Below, piece by piece: positions 5,981 to 13,090 of a stretch of 13,090 nt of DNA. The first letter of the stretch is position 1; each line of letters begins with the position of its first letter. The DNA comes from an uncultured Selenomonadales bacterium (GTDB lineage: Bacteria; Bacillota; Clostridia; Christensenellales; QALW01), in assembly GCA_905200615.1 (NCBI GenBank), contig CAJKLB010000051.1, forward strand, positions 1-13,090, given 5' to 3'. Position numbers and translations under genes: made by a program. The notes beneath the pieces were generated by a model. It saw only the letters and a program-made list of their open reading frames with translations, ran no database searches and was not told the DNA's origin.

Positions 5981-8071
5981 ATGAGCACAGTAACTGAGAT
6001 TTTTGGATCCAATGTTTTCAATGACGCCGTAATGAAAGAGCGTCTGCCCAAGGAAACATATAAAGCTCTTCAATGGACTGTTACCCACGGTCACCATCTG
6101 GATATCAGCATTGCCACAGTGATTGCTAACGCCATGAAAGACTGGGCAATTGAAAAAGGTGCTACGCATTTTACACATTGGTTCCAGCCCATGACGGGTA
6201 TCACCGCCGAAAAACATGACAGCTTTATTTCTCCCACGGCTGACGGAAAAGTAATCATGGAATTCTCCGGGAAAGAATTGATTCAAGGAGAACCCGACGC
6301 CTCCAGTTTTCCCAGCGGCGGTCTCCGCGCGACTTTTGAAGCCAGAGGGTATACCGCATGGGATCCTACCAGCTATGCCTTTATTAAGGATGGTGTACTA
6401 TGCATTCCCACCGCGTTTTGCTCCTACGGAGGAGAAGCACTGGACAAAAAAACACCTTTGCTGCGTTCTATGGAAGCTATCAACCGTCAGGCGATGCGTG
6501 TACTGAAGCTTTTCGGCACTGACGCCACAAGTGTAAAAACTACCGTAGGACCGGAACAGGAATATTTTTTAATTCCCAAAGAGCTTTATGACCGCCGCAA
6601 AGATCTGATCTATACCGGGCGCACACTTTTCGGTGCAAGGCCACCCAAGGGTCAGGAACTTGACGATCATTATTTCGGTTCCATCAAGCCCCGCGTTTTG
6701 GCTTATATGAAAGATTTGAATGAAGAGCTCTGGAAGCTGGGTATTTTGGCAAAAACCGAGCATAACGAAGTGGCTCCCTCTCAGCACGAGCTTGCTCCTA
6801 TCTTTACCACTACCAACATTGCGGTAGATCATAACCAGCTTACAATGGAAGTGATGCAGAAGGTGGCAAAAAAGCACGGTTTGGTTTGCCTGCTGCATGA
6901 AAAACCTTTCGCCGGCGTAAACGGCTCCGGCAAACATAACAACTGGTCAATTTGCACCAATACCGGCATTAACCTACTGGATCCCGGCAAAACACCTTAT
7001 GAAAACGCACAATTTTTATTGTTTTTGTGCGCAGTGATTAAGGCGGTTGATGATTATCAAGATCTGCTGCGTATATCCGTAGCCAGTGCCGGCAACGATC
7101 ATCGGCTCGGCGCGAACGAAGCGCCGCCAGCTGTTGTTTCCATGTTCTTGGGTGATGAACTCAGCGCTATTTTGGAAGCGATCGATAACGGTACCGCTTA
7201 TGACGCCAAAGAAAAAGAGCAGCTGAAAATAGGGGTTCATATTCTTCCCCGCTTCCCCAAGGATACAACCGACAGAAACAGAACCAGTCCTTTCGCCTTT
7301 ACGGGCAATAAGTTTGAATTCCGCATGTTAGGGTCTACGGCTTCGGTTTCTGATGCCAACGTAGTGCTAAACACCGCCGTGGCGGAAAGTCTAAAGCAAT
7401 TTGCCGACACGCTGGAAGGCGCCGCCGATTTTGAGAGTGCGCTGAACACACTGATCCAACAGACCATTAAAGAGCATAAGCGTATTATCTTCAACGGCAA
7501 CGGCTATGATGACGCATGGATTCAAGAGGCAGAAAGAAGAGGTCTTTTAAACTTAAAAACTACACCTGACGCTCTTCCGTACCTTATTGCGGAAAAAAAT
7601 ATTGCATTATTTACTTCGCACAAAGTATTCAGCAAAGAGGAAATTGTAGCACGGTATGAAATTTTGCTGGAAAACTACAGCAAACTGATTCATATTGAGG
7701 CTCTTACCATGATCGATATGACTAGCAAGCAGATTCTTCCGGCAGTTAGCGCCTATACAAAAGCGTTGACCGAAACAGCGCTTTCCAAAAAGGCATTGAA
7801 TACTGCTTTGGATTGTTCCTATGAAGAAGGTGCGGCCGCCAAGATTTCACAGCTTACCGGCAGCGCGTATCAAAAGCTGGACGCGTTGCGGGCAGCCGTT
7901 GAAAAGGCTGAAGAAATTACGGACGCGAAAGAGCTTGCCATGTTTTATAAAGATGAAATTCTTTCTGCAATGGCAACTTTGCGCAGCGATGTGGATATAT
8001 TAGAGAGTATGACTTCGGCTGAATATTGGCCGTATCCTTCTTACGGTGAGCTTTTGTTCGGCGTAAGATAA
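5981..8071 (+). CDS. glnN: Glutamine synthetase type III
   Basis: At 696 residues this is the normal length for the type III family, which forms large dodecamers and occurs in Bacteroidetes, cyanobacteria and many Clostridia. It joins ammonia to glutamate using ATP. Visible family features are the type III N-terminal region with FTHWFQPMTG (64-73), FPSGGLRATFEARGY (110-124) and WDPTS (127-131). The catalytic core has GPEQEYFLI (190-198), EHNEVAPSQHELAP (260-273) and NGSGKHNNWS (314-323). A long C-terminal helical region (about 520-690) is also present. The ATG is preceded by AAAGGAG nine bases away. It is transcribed from a consensus promoter through a leader terminator, and the asnB T-box follows directly with no terminator of its own in between. 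With intact active-site motifs, this is probably the main ammonia-assimilating enzyme here. Confidence 0.97.
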   Translation: MSTVTEIFGSNVFNDAVMKERLPKETYKALQWTVTHGHHLDISIATVIANAMKDWAIEKGATHFTHWFQPMTGITAEKHDSFISPTADGKVIMEFSGKELIQGEPDASSFPSGGLRATFEARGYTAWDPTSYAFIKDGVLCIPTAFCSYGGEALDKKTPLLRSMEAINRQAMRVLKLFGTDATSVKTTVGPEQEYFLIPKELYDRRKDLIYTGRTLFGARPPKGQELDDHYFGSIKPRVLAYMKDLNEELWKLGILAKTEHNEVAPSQHELAPIFTTTNIAVDHNQLTMEVMQKVAKKHGLVCLLHEKPFAGVNGSGKHNNWSICTNTGINLLDPGKTPYENAQFLLFLCAVIKAVDDYQDLLRISVASAGNDHRLGANEAPPAVVSMFLGDELSAILEAIDNGTAYDAKEKEQLKIGVHILPRFPKDTTDRNRTSPFAFTGNKFEFRMLGSTASVSDANVVLNTAVAESLKQFADTLEGAADFESALNTLIQQTIKEHKRIIFNGNGYDDAWIQEAERRGLLNLKTTPDALPYLIAEKNIALFTSHKVFSKEEIVARYEILLENYSKLIHIEALTMIDMTSKQILPAVSAYTKALTETALSKKALNTALDCSYEEGAAAKISQLTGSAYQKLDALRAAVEKAEEITDAKELAMFYKDEILSAMATLRSDVDILESMTSAEYWPYPSYGELLFGVR

Positions 8072-8079
8072 AAAATATT

Positions 8080-8323
8080 GCGATGAAAAAGAGAAGTATT
8101 ACAAAACACCGTTTGCAGTGAGTGCGCGGCAGTGGAAAGCGCATAGCAGGCTTTGTGAGAATAACACTTTTGAGCAGCAGGCTGAACCAGCAGTAAGCTT
8201 GCCGTAGGTCCCGCGATAAGGGAACAGGTTTTGAAAGAAACCGCAGAGAAGCAAAATAGGTGGCACCACGGGCATACAGCGGCTCGTCCTATCAAAATAG
8301 GAGATCGCTGTATGCTTTATTTT
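8080..8323 (+). ncRNA. T-box riboswitch, asparagine-specific, upstream of asnB
   Basis: The leader has the stem I start with GATGAAAAAGAG and the AGTA of the S-turn (8095-8098). The specifier region reads GAATAACACTTTTGAGC with AAC (Asn) at 8163-8165 followed by A. The T-box proper is AGGTGGCACCACGG at 8258-8271. The tRNA-end-binding bases are TGGC (8261-8264); the final C would pair with a G discriminator, which bacterial tRNA-Asn has. In the antiterminator, ATAGG (8256-8260) pairs with CCTAT (8288-8292). Uncharged tRNA-Asn should stabilise this fold and allow asnB transcription when asparagine is short. Confidence 0.93.
8272..8323 (+). terminator. Terminator arm of the asnB T-box
   Basis: GCATACAGCG (8272-8281) pairs perfectly with CGCTGTATGC (8306-8315), followed by TTTATTTT. 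An inner hairpin, TCCTAT (8287-8292) with ATAGGA (8297-8302), extends it. CCTAT is also the 3' arm of the antiterminator, so the two folds compete. Confidence 0.92.
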
Positions 8324-8340
8324 ATCGGAGGTGTATAAAA

Positions 8341-9921
8341 ATGTGTTCCATTATGGCATATCTGGGCAAAACCCTTACCAAAGAGCAATTTCAAATAGGA
8401 TTTAACAGAACCATATCCCGCGGGCCGGATGACAGCCGTATCGTGGAAATACAAGGCGGGCTAATGGGATTTCACAGGCTCGCGATCATGGGGCTTCATC
8501 CTCAGGGAATGCAGCCGTTTGAAAGAAACGGCAATCTTGCCGTATGCAACGGCGAGTTATATGGATTTCGCGCTATGAAGAAAGACCTTCTTCAAAAAGG
8601 GTATTCATTTATCAGTGATTCTGACTGCGAGCTGATCCTTCCGTTGTATGAGGAATACGGAACCGCGATGTTCCGAAAACTTGACGCGGAATTCGCGCTG
8701 GTAATCTATGACGGAAAGAAAAAACAGCTGATTGCCGCCAGAGATCCCATCGGAATCCGGCCGCTGTTTTACGGATTTGACAAGCAGGGCGGGATTTTAT
8801 TTGCCAGCGAAGCAAAGAATTTAGTAGGGCTTACCGATAAAATTGTGCCGTTTCCGCCCGGACATTATTATGCTGACGGCACATTTACCTGTTACCATGA
8901 TATAACAAAAGTATCCAAAGTGTGCGATGACGATTTGGATACCGTTTGCAAAAATATTCACGATTTGCTGGTAAAAGGCGTTGAAAAACGGTTGGATTCC
9001 GACGCGCCTTTGGGGTTTTTGCTAAGCGGCGGACTGGATTCCTCCTTGGTATGCGCCATTGCGGCAAAACTCCTGAAAAAGCCTATTAAAACCTTTGCCA
9101 TCGGGATGAGCGAAGACGCCATTGATTTAAAATACGCCAGAGAAGTGGCCGAATATATTCATTCGGAACATCACGAAATCATCATCACCAAGGACGATGT
9201 ACTTGCGTCCCTGGAAACCGTTATCAAAATTTTAGGCACGTACGATATCACTACGATACGGGCAAGCATGGGAATGTATTTGATTTGTAAAGCCATTCAT
9301 GAACAAACCGATATTCGGGTGTTGCTTACCGGTGAAATTTCCGATGAGCTGTTTGGCTATAAATACACGGATTTTGCTCCCTCTGCGGAAGAATTTCAAA
9401 AGGAATCGCAAAAGCGGATACGGGAGCTGTATATGTACGATGTACTCCGCGCGGATCGTTGTATTTCCGTCAACTCCATGGAGGCGCGGGTTCCTTTCGG
9501 CGACTTGGCTTTTGTGGAATATGTAATGGCCGTGGATCCCGAGAAAAAACGGAACAAATACGGAAAAGGAAAATACTTGCTGCGTCACGCGTTTGAGGGC
9601 GATTATCTGCCCCGGAATATTTTGATGCGTGAAAAAGCCGCTTTTTCCGACGCGGTAGGTCATTCCATGGTAGATTATTTAAAGGAATATGCCGCCCAAA
9701 AATACACCGACGCGGAGTTTGAAACGCTGGCCGCCCGATATACTTTCGCGCGGCCATTTACAAAAGAATCCCTTCTGTACAGACAGATATTTGAAAAATA
9801 CTATCCCGGTCAAGCGGAAATGATCGTAGATTTTTGGATGCCTAACAAAGCATGGAAGGGCTGCGATGTAAACGATCCTTCCGCGCGGGTTTTGGCGAAC
9901 TACGGCGCCAGCGGGGAATAA
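8341..9921 (+). CDS. asnB: Asparagine synthetase (glutamine-hydrolysing)
   Basis: This 526-residue enzyme transfers glutamine amide nitrogen to aspartate with ATP, giving asparagine, glutamate, AMP and pyrophosphate. The N-terminal class II glutaminase domain (about 2-190) has Cys2 as the nucleophile once Met is removed, with RGPDD (27-31), FHRLAI (44-49) and CNGELYG (69-75). The C-terminal synthetase domain (about 205-520) has the ATP pyrophosphatase loop LSGGLDSS (228-235) and GEISDELFGY (331-340). The ATG at 8341 is chosen because Cys must follow Met directly and because GGAGGTG lies just upstream; longer in-frame extensions run back through the T-box terminator. It resembles E. coli AsnB in plan but is a little shorter. 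The T-box confirms the Asn role, and the gene follows glnN, which makes its amide donor. Confidence 0.97.
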   Translation: MCSIMAYLGKTLTKEQFQIGFNRTISRGPDDSRIVEIQGGLMGFHRLAIMGLHPQGMQPFERNGNLAVCNGELYGFRAMKKDLLQKGYSFISDSDCELILPLYEEYGTAMFRKLDAEFALVIYDGKKKQLIAARDPIGIRPLFYGFDKQGGILFASEAKNLVGLTDKIVPFPPGHYYADGTFTCYHDITKVSKVCDDDLDTVCKNIHDLLVKGVEKRLDSDAPLGFLLSGGLDSSLVCAIAAKLLKKPIKTFAIGMSEDAIDLKYAREVAEYIHSEHHEIIITKDDVLASLETVIKILGTYDITTIRASMGMYLICKAIHEQTDIRVLLTGEISDELFGYKYTDFAPSAEEFQKESQKRIRELYMYDVLRADRCISVNSMEARVPFGDLAFVEYVMAVDPEKKRNKYGKGKYLLRHAFEGDYLPRNILMREKAAFSDAVGHSMVDYLKEYAAQKYTDAEFETLAARYTFARPFTKESLLYRQIFEKYYPGQAEMIVDFWMPNKAWKGCDVNDPSARVLANYGASGE

Positions 9922-9954
9922 CCAATACAACCGTAATCCGTAGTGTGTTACAAA

Positions 9955-9985
9955 AAGCCCTGAATCCAAACAAGATTCAGGGCTT
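9955..9985. terminator. Hairpin terminator after asnB, stronger on the minus strand
   Basis: AAGCCCTGAATC (9955-9966) and GATTCAGGGCTT (9974-9985) form a perfect 12-bp stem with a 7-base loop. On the plus strand the tail is TTAATAAAAAA, a poor U-tract. On the minus strand the stem ends in TTTTTG, a proper terminator tail. It can therefore back up both asnB and the convergent protease transcript. The 279 bases between asnB and the protease contain this hairpin, the next terminator, and no gene that I can support. Confidence 0.8.
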
Positions 9986-10130
9986 AATAAAAAAGCAACA
10001 GCGTCTCCCGCGCGAACGCGCCCTTGTACAAACTTTTTTTACAGCGGAAAGGAAAATCCTAACCGTTGCCTGATATCAAGTACTTCCTTTGAAAATACTC
10101 TTTTATCACGGCTTTGTTCCTCTTATATAC

Positions 10131-10160
10131 AAAAAAGTCCGGAAAGCACCGGACTTTTTT
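10131..10160. terminator. Bidirectional terminator between asnB and the protease gene
   Basis: AAAAAAGTCCGG (10131-10142), loop AAAGCA, and CCGGACTTTTTT (10149-10160) form a symmetrical 12-bp hairpin with a U-tract on either strand. It sits 40 bases past the protease stop codon and also stops read-through from asnB. Confidence 0.93.
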
Positions 10161-10200
10161 AGGGTTTCGAAAAGACTTTTGATTCTTTCTCTTTTCTTAT

Positions 10201-12135
10201 TTATGAGCGTTTCTCAATTAACACATTATCAATGTAAACCGTTTGATAATTTTTGTCTTCTCCGGTCAAATTACGGATGCTGTCTAACATTAGCCGGAAA
10301 GAATCTGTAGAGGCGGCAATATCCGATTCTTCTACTGTAATAGATCCCGCAACACGAATCCATTTACCTGCTTCTAAAGGAATATGATAACTGACAGCAC
10401 AGTAATATAATCCTGAGCCGGTTTGATCCAGAATAAAGGAATTGGCGTGTGTTCCGCGGATAATAAGCCGTACATGTCCGGGATCAGGCAGGGTGGTCTG
10501 ATTTACCAAAACATCCATACTGATTCTGTAGGTTCCGGCGCCATGCTGTTTCAGCAAAGAATAAATGTTGTAGTAAGGAGAATACCAAGATTCTCTGTGT
10601 CGATGCAACGCCAGAAAATTCTCATTTGAATGCGGTATTTCGTAAGTTAAAGTTAAATCTCCACCTCCGAACACTCCCCATCCGTTGATCCCGTCAGAGA
10701 AATCTTCAAAATATACGGTCGCCGCTTTTACCGCGTTATAGGCGTTCAAACGTTTGCCTGTGGAGCAATAATCACTTAAACCGGCAACCGTATCGCCTGA
10801 TTCCAGTATAATAGATTTCAGCTGGCTGGTGGTAAGCGTAGGATTTACGCTGAGCATCAGCGCGGCAACGCCCGTTACAAACGGCGCGGCGATAGAGGTA
10901 CCGCCTACAAGGTGATAGCCGCGAGTAATGTGGGTGGTTCCTGCACTACAGCGGTCAATGTCACACCAGTTTGTGGGGAAAGGGCACACAATATTATCGC
11001 CGGGAGCAAATATATGTACAAAATTTTTTCCATAGTTGGAAAAGACAGAAGCAAAACTATCATCTTCAAGAGATGCACCTACGGTAATCATATTAGGTAA
11101 ATTGTAACAAGCAGGATATTGAGCGTCAATATCAAGGTTATGTGTTATATATTTTTTACCTCCGGCAGCACAAACAAATAAACCGGGATAATTTTGAATA
11201 GCTTGTTTTAATGCTTCGCTATAATTAGGACCACTTGTACTAATTGTTAAAATTGGAATATTGTTATTGATGGCATATGCAATAGCTTCAATAATAAGAC
11301 TAATGCGTGAAGAATAAGGGCCTCCACCTTCTTCATAACCAATATCAATTTGCAGAGGTACTAAGGTAACATTTTGATTCAAACCTGTACTTCCAAAATC
11401 GTTGTTTCCAATTGCGCCGATCACGCTTGCTATGGTTGTACCATGCCCAGGATCATCGGTTGTAATATTATTATTATGGTAAAAATCCCATCCTACGGTT
11501 ATATTTGAGATTAATTCCGGATGCGCGGCAATTCCGCTGTCAATAACGCCGACTTTAACAGAGCTGCTTCCTTCTGTAATTTTCCATGCTTTATAGGCGT
11601 TAATTTTCCGCAATGCCCAAGTACCGTCTACTGAAATATCCGGGTCGGGCGTAGGTGTGCGCATAACGGACGCATTGGCGGTAGAAGGTATCACATCAAC
11701 AGGCTCCTCCAATACATAATCAGGCCCCGCGTATTTAACGCCGGGGATTTTTTCCAATTGTCTGATAACTTTCAGTACGTTTTGCTTGCTCTTTTCGGGC
11801 AGCTGAATTTCAAGAATTTGACGGAAATTTTCCTCATCTATATTCTTATCCGTTAAACTTCCTTCAATCTGTGTTAAATCCGTAATTTGGGCGTCCTTTA
11901 AAAAACCGAAGAAGTTCTTGCTCAGCTTTTTATTGACCTTGCTGATTCGTTTGTCCAAAACGACCAAAATACGGCTGTCGTCAAATTCCTGCTCTAATGT
12001 CGCGTTGCTGTATACTTTTGGTTCATAGTCCTCCTCTTCCGCATGGGTCGTTAGGGTTGGCAGCAGCAGGGCTAAACAAAGCAGGGCGACTGCCGCCGAT
12101 TTTAGGGAATTTTTGATCCAGTTTCGTTGTGTCAT
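10201..12135 (-). CDS. Secreted subtilisin-like serine protease (S8) with C-terminal beta-sandwich-like domain
   Basis: This 644-residue protein has a Sec signal peptide (residues 1-32: positive start, hydrophobic core about 13-28, cleavage after THA). A propeptide-like region follows (about 52-143, ending GVKYAGPDYVLEEP), then a subtilase domain (about 170-470). The catalytic triad is present: Asp199 (GVIDSGIAAHPE), His231 (DPGHGTTIAS) and Ser414 (GGTSIAAPFVTG). The oxyanion-hole Asn, expected in AAGN, is Gly326 (CAAGGKK), so activity may be reduced or differently arranged. The last 170 residues (about 475-644) look like a secreted jelly-roll or carbohydrate-binding-type module (FEDFSDGINGWGVFGGG; ends VYIDNVLIEK). 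No LPXTG or transmembrane anchor is seen, so it is probably released. The start ATG lacks a good ribosome site. It follows the lipoprotein gene by 50 bases. The substrate is unknown. Confidence 0.92.
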   Translation of the reverse strand: MTQRNWIKNSLKSAAVALLCLALLLPTLTTHAEEEDYEPKVYSNATLEQEFDDSRILVVLDKRISKVNKKLSKNFFGFLKDAQITDLTQIEGSLTDKNIDEENFRQILEIQLPEKSKQNVLKVIRQLEKIPGVKYAGPDYVLEEPVDVIPSTANASVMRTPTPDPDISVDGTWALRKINAYKAWKITEGSSSVKVGVIDSGIAAHPELISNITVGWDFYHNNNITTDDPGHGTTIASVIGAIGNNDFGSTGLNQNVTLVPLQIDIGYEEGGGPYSSRISLIIEAIAYAINNNIPILTISTSGPNYSEALKQAIQNYPGLFVCAAGGKKYITHNLDIDAQYPACYNLPNMITVGASLEDDSFASVFSNYGKNFVHIFAPGDNIVCPFPTNWCDIDRCSAGTTHITRGYHLVGGTSIAAPFVTGVAALMLSVNPTLTTSQLKSIILESGDTVAGLSDYCSTGKRLNAYNAVKAATVYFEDFSDGINGWGVFGGGDLTLTYEIPHSNENFLALHRHRESWYSPYYNIYSLLKQHGAGTYRISMDVLVNQTTLPDPGHVRLIIRGTHANSFILDQTGSGLYYCAVSYHIPLEAGKWIRVAGSITVEESDIAASTDSFRLMLDSIRNLTGEDKNYQTVYIDNVLIEKRS

Positions 12136-12162
12136 ATGCGTTACCGTCTTTCGTATTTTTTG

Positions 12163-12189
12163 TTAACGGTTTTTCGTTTTTACCGTTAA
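12163..12189. repeat. Inverted repeat across the lipoprotein stop codon
   Basis: TTAACGGT (12163-12170) and ACCGTTAA (12182-12189) can form an 8-bp hairpin with an 11-base loop. It overlaps the lipoprotein stop codon and fills much of the 50-base gap before the protease. Read on the minus strand it is followed by CAAAAAA rather than a U-run, so it is not a standard terminator. It might modulate how much protease is made relative to lipoprotein. A further ACGGTAA lies just before the protease start. Confidence 0.5.
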
Positions 12190-13090
12190 TCTTTATAATT
12201 TTTATAGTAGTAAATATTGTGATAATAAATGATATTTTTTGCGTCCTCATCGGTTATGAATCCTAAGTTTAAGGCATCCTGAAAATGATAAAATATATCG
12301 TCTTTCCAAAGATAAATTTCATCCCAAAGCCAATAGCCCCACACAGAAATATCGTATATATGAACAGCAATGTAATTTTGATACGTACCGTAGTATAAAA
12401 TTGCAATACGATCATTAAAAGGAGCCCCTTTTGTTAATTCGCCATCAAATACATATTGATAGGTATTTTCTAATCGTATCCAAACGTCTTCGCTTAATTC
12501 AGCGGGCTCTATAGGTTGGGGAACAAAGTCCGCAGGCATAGAGGTGGGACCATCCGGCACAGGGGCAGCAGAAACGGTCGGTTCGAAATGACGAAGATTA
12601 TTGTAGTAAGCGATTGTCTTAATTTCTTCCTCAGTAAGCAAGCCTTGGTCATAGGCATATTGCAAATGATAGAAAGTATCGTCCTTCCAAAGCACAACAC
12701 GGCAGAAAAGAATATCACTATAACCGCTGTAGTAGAACGTACAACCAGCCACTTCCTCTTTATCATTGCCGTTGAATCTTGTATTGTGAATGCGAATAGC
12801 AGTGTAGCCCTGATAAGTACCGTAATAATCTACATAGCGGAAAGAATTTGGGGTGGAATAATCGTTCTTACGGATGTCATAGGCAGCCGATTGATGAGTA
12901 CTCAAATCCACCGCGCCGTCCACGGTCATGCACGTTGTTGTTTGTTTCATTTGCTCCCACTGTTCTTGTGTCAGCTCCGCCGGCTCTAACGGTGCGGGAA
13001 CAAATTCGGTGGGTACCGGTGTAGGAACGGCGGTAGGCTCGGCGGTTTGCTCTACATCTACCGGTTGTTCCCCGCAGCCGGTCAACAGCA
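12186..13090 (-). CDS. Lipoprotein with two tandem copies of an unrecognised aromatic-rich domain (5' end cut)
   Basis: The visible part begins inside a signal peptide with a lipobox (Leu-Thr-Gly-Cys, Cys codon at 13074-13076). The protein should therefore be lipid-anchored on the outer face of the membrane, with its start codon beyond the window edge. After the Cys comes a Pro/Thr/Glu linker of about 23 residues. Two related domains follow, one encoded at about 12585-13004 and one at about 12198-12527, joined by a second Pro-rich linker. Shared landmarks are FVP.P.EPAEL, YYGTYQ.Y.A..I, LWKDD.FYH.Q.A...G, then acidic residues, I.YY.N. I do not recognise the family; similar YYGTY-type repeats may occur in other clostridial surface proteins, but that is from memory. 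It precedes the secreted protease by 50 bases and is probably co-transcribed with it. Confidence 0.85.
   Translation of the reverse strand, partial: LLTGCGEQPVDVEQTAEPTAVPTPVPTEFVPAPLEPAELTQEQWEQMKQTTTCMTVDGAVDLSTHQSAAYDIRKNDYSTPNSFRYVDYYGTYQGYTAIRIHNTRFNGNDKEEVAGCTFYYSGYSDILFCRVVLWKDDTFYHLQYAYDQGLLTEEEIKTIAYYNNLRHFEPTVSAAPVPDGPTSMPADFVPQPIEPAELSEDVWIRLENTYQYVFDGELTKGAPFNDRIAILYYGTYQNYIAVHIYDISVWGYWLWDEIYLWKDDIFYHFQDALNLGFITDEDAKNIIYYHNIYYYKNYKD
12198..12527 (-). repeat. Second copy of the duplicated lipoprotein domain
   Basis: This encodes about 110 residues from FVPQPIEPAEL to IYYYKNY. It is shorter than the first copy, lacking an insertion before and after the YYGTYQ motif, and is visibly richer in A and T. 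Spacing of the shared LWKDD.FYH.Q block to the end of each copy is conserved. Confidence 0.75.
12585..13004 (-). repeat. First copy of the duplicated lipoprotein domain
   Basis: This encodes about 140 residues from FVPAPLEPAEL to NNLRHFE. It shares the EPAEL, YYGTYQ and LWKDD.FYH.Q landmarks with the second copy. It also contains two cysteines (CTFYY and LFC) that the second copy lacks, which could form a disulfide outside the cell. Confidence 0.75.

Noticed and set aside
5963..6286. Minus-strand 107-residue open frame at the start of glnN
   Set aside because: It is a shadow of the strongly conserved glnN coding frame and begins inside it without a ribosome site.
8260..8340. 27-residue N-terminal extension of AsnB
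   Set aside because: It runs through the T-box terminator and would bury the catalytic Cys2; the ribosome site points to 8341.
9986..10130. Small RNA or small gene between the two terminators
   Set aside because: There is a GCGC-GAAC-GCGC hairpin and a T-run, but no promoter, ribosome site or conserved frame that I can support.
12163..12189. Intrinsic terminator between lipoprotein and protease
   Set aside because: The hairpin is followed by A-rich, not U-rich, sequence in the direction of transcription, so it is listed as an inverted repeat only.
12516..12989. 157-residue plus-strand open frame opposite the lipoprotein gene
   Set aside because: It is antisense to a gene with a lipobox and clear internal repeats, has no ribosome site, and its sequence shows no recognisable domain.

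Overview
The window looks like chromosomal DNA of an anaerobic Firmicute, most likely a Clostridia (Oscillospirales-like) bacterium. The grounds are strong AGGAGG-type ribosome sites, LL-diaminopimelate aminotransferase (DapL) in place of the succinylase route, a type III glutamine synthetase, an ANTAR antiterminator beside a glutamine synthetase, and a T-box leader on asnB. The species cannot be named from sequence alone. No rRNA, tRNA, CRISPR array, transposase or phage gene was seen.

Layout. From about 5770 down to 107, the minus strand carries a tightly packed series: a short type I glutamine synthetase (GSI), an ANTAR response regulator, pyrG (CTP synthase), dapF and dapL. From about 5849 up to 9921, the plus strand carries a second, type III glutamine synthetase (glnN) and then asnB. 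The two series diverge from a 320-base control region with one consensus-like sigma-A promoter facing each way. The glnN leader contains an intrinsic terminator, so read-through must be controlled. AsnB has its own T-box riboswitch with an Asn (AAC) specifier. Two back-to-back hairpin terminators (9955-9985 and 10131-10160) separate asnB from a convergent minus-strand pair: a secreted subtilisin-like protease (10201-12135) and, upstream of it, a lipoprotein with two tandem copies of an unrecognised domain. The lipoprotein is cut by the window's right edge.

How the genes fit together. Most of the window concerns glutamine. Two synthetases make it, CTP synthase and asparagine synthetase consume its amide, and DapL uses glutamate as amino donor. 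The ANTAR protein is the obvious candidate to act on the glnN leader terminator. Its receiver domain has Asn where the phospho-accepting Asp should be, so ordinary two-component phosphorylation looks unlikely. The partner GSI is short at its C-terminus and has Lys where the catalytic flap Glu is expected. This suggests, as a hypothesis only, that the short GSI is a glutamine sensor that controls the ANTAR protein. That GSI/ANTAR/GSIII-leader circuit is the most interesting part of the window. The protease/lipoprotein pair is a separate, accessory-looking unit with an unusual oxyanion-hole position and patchy base composition.
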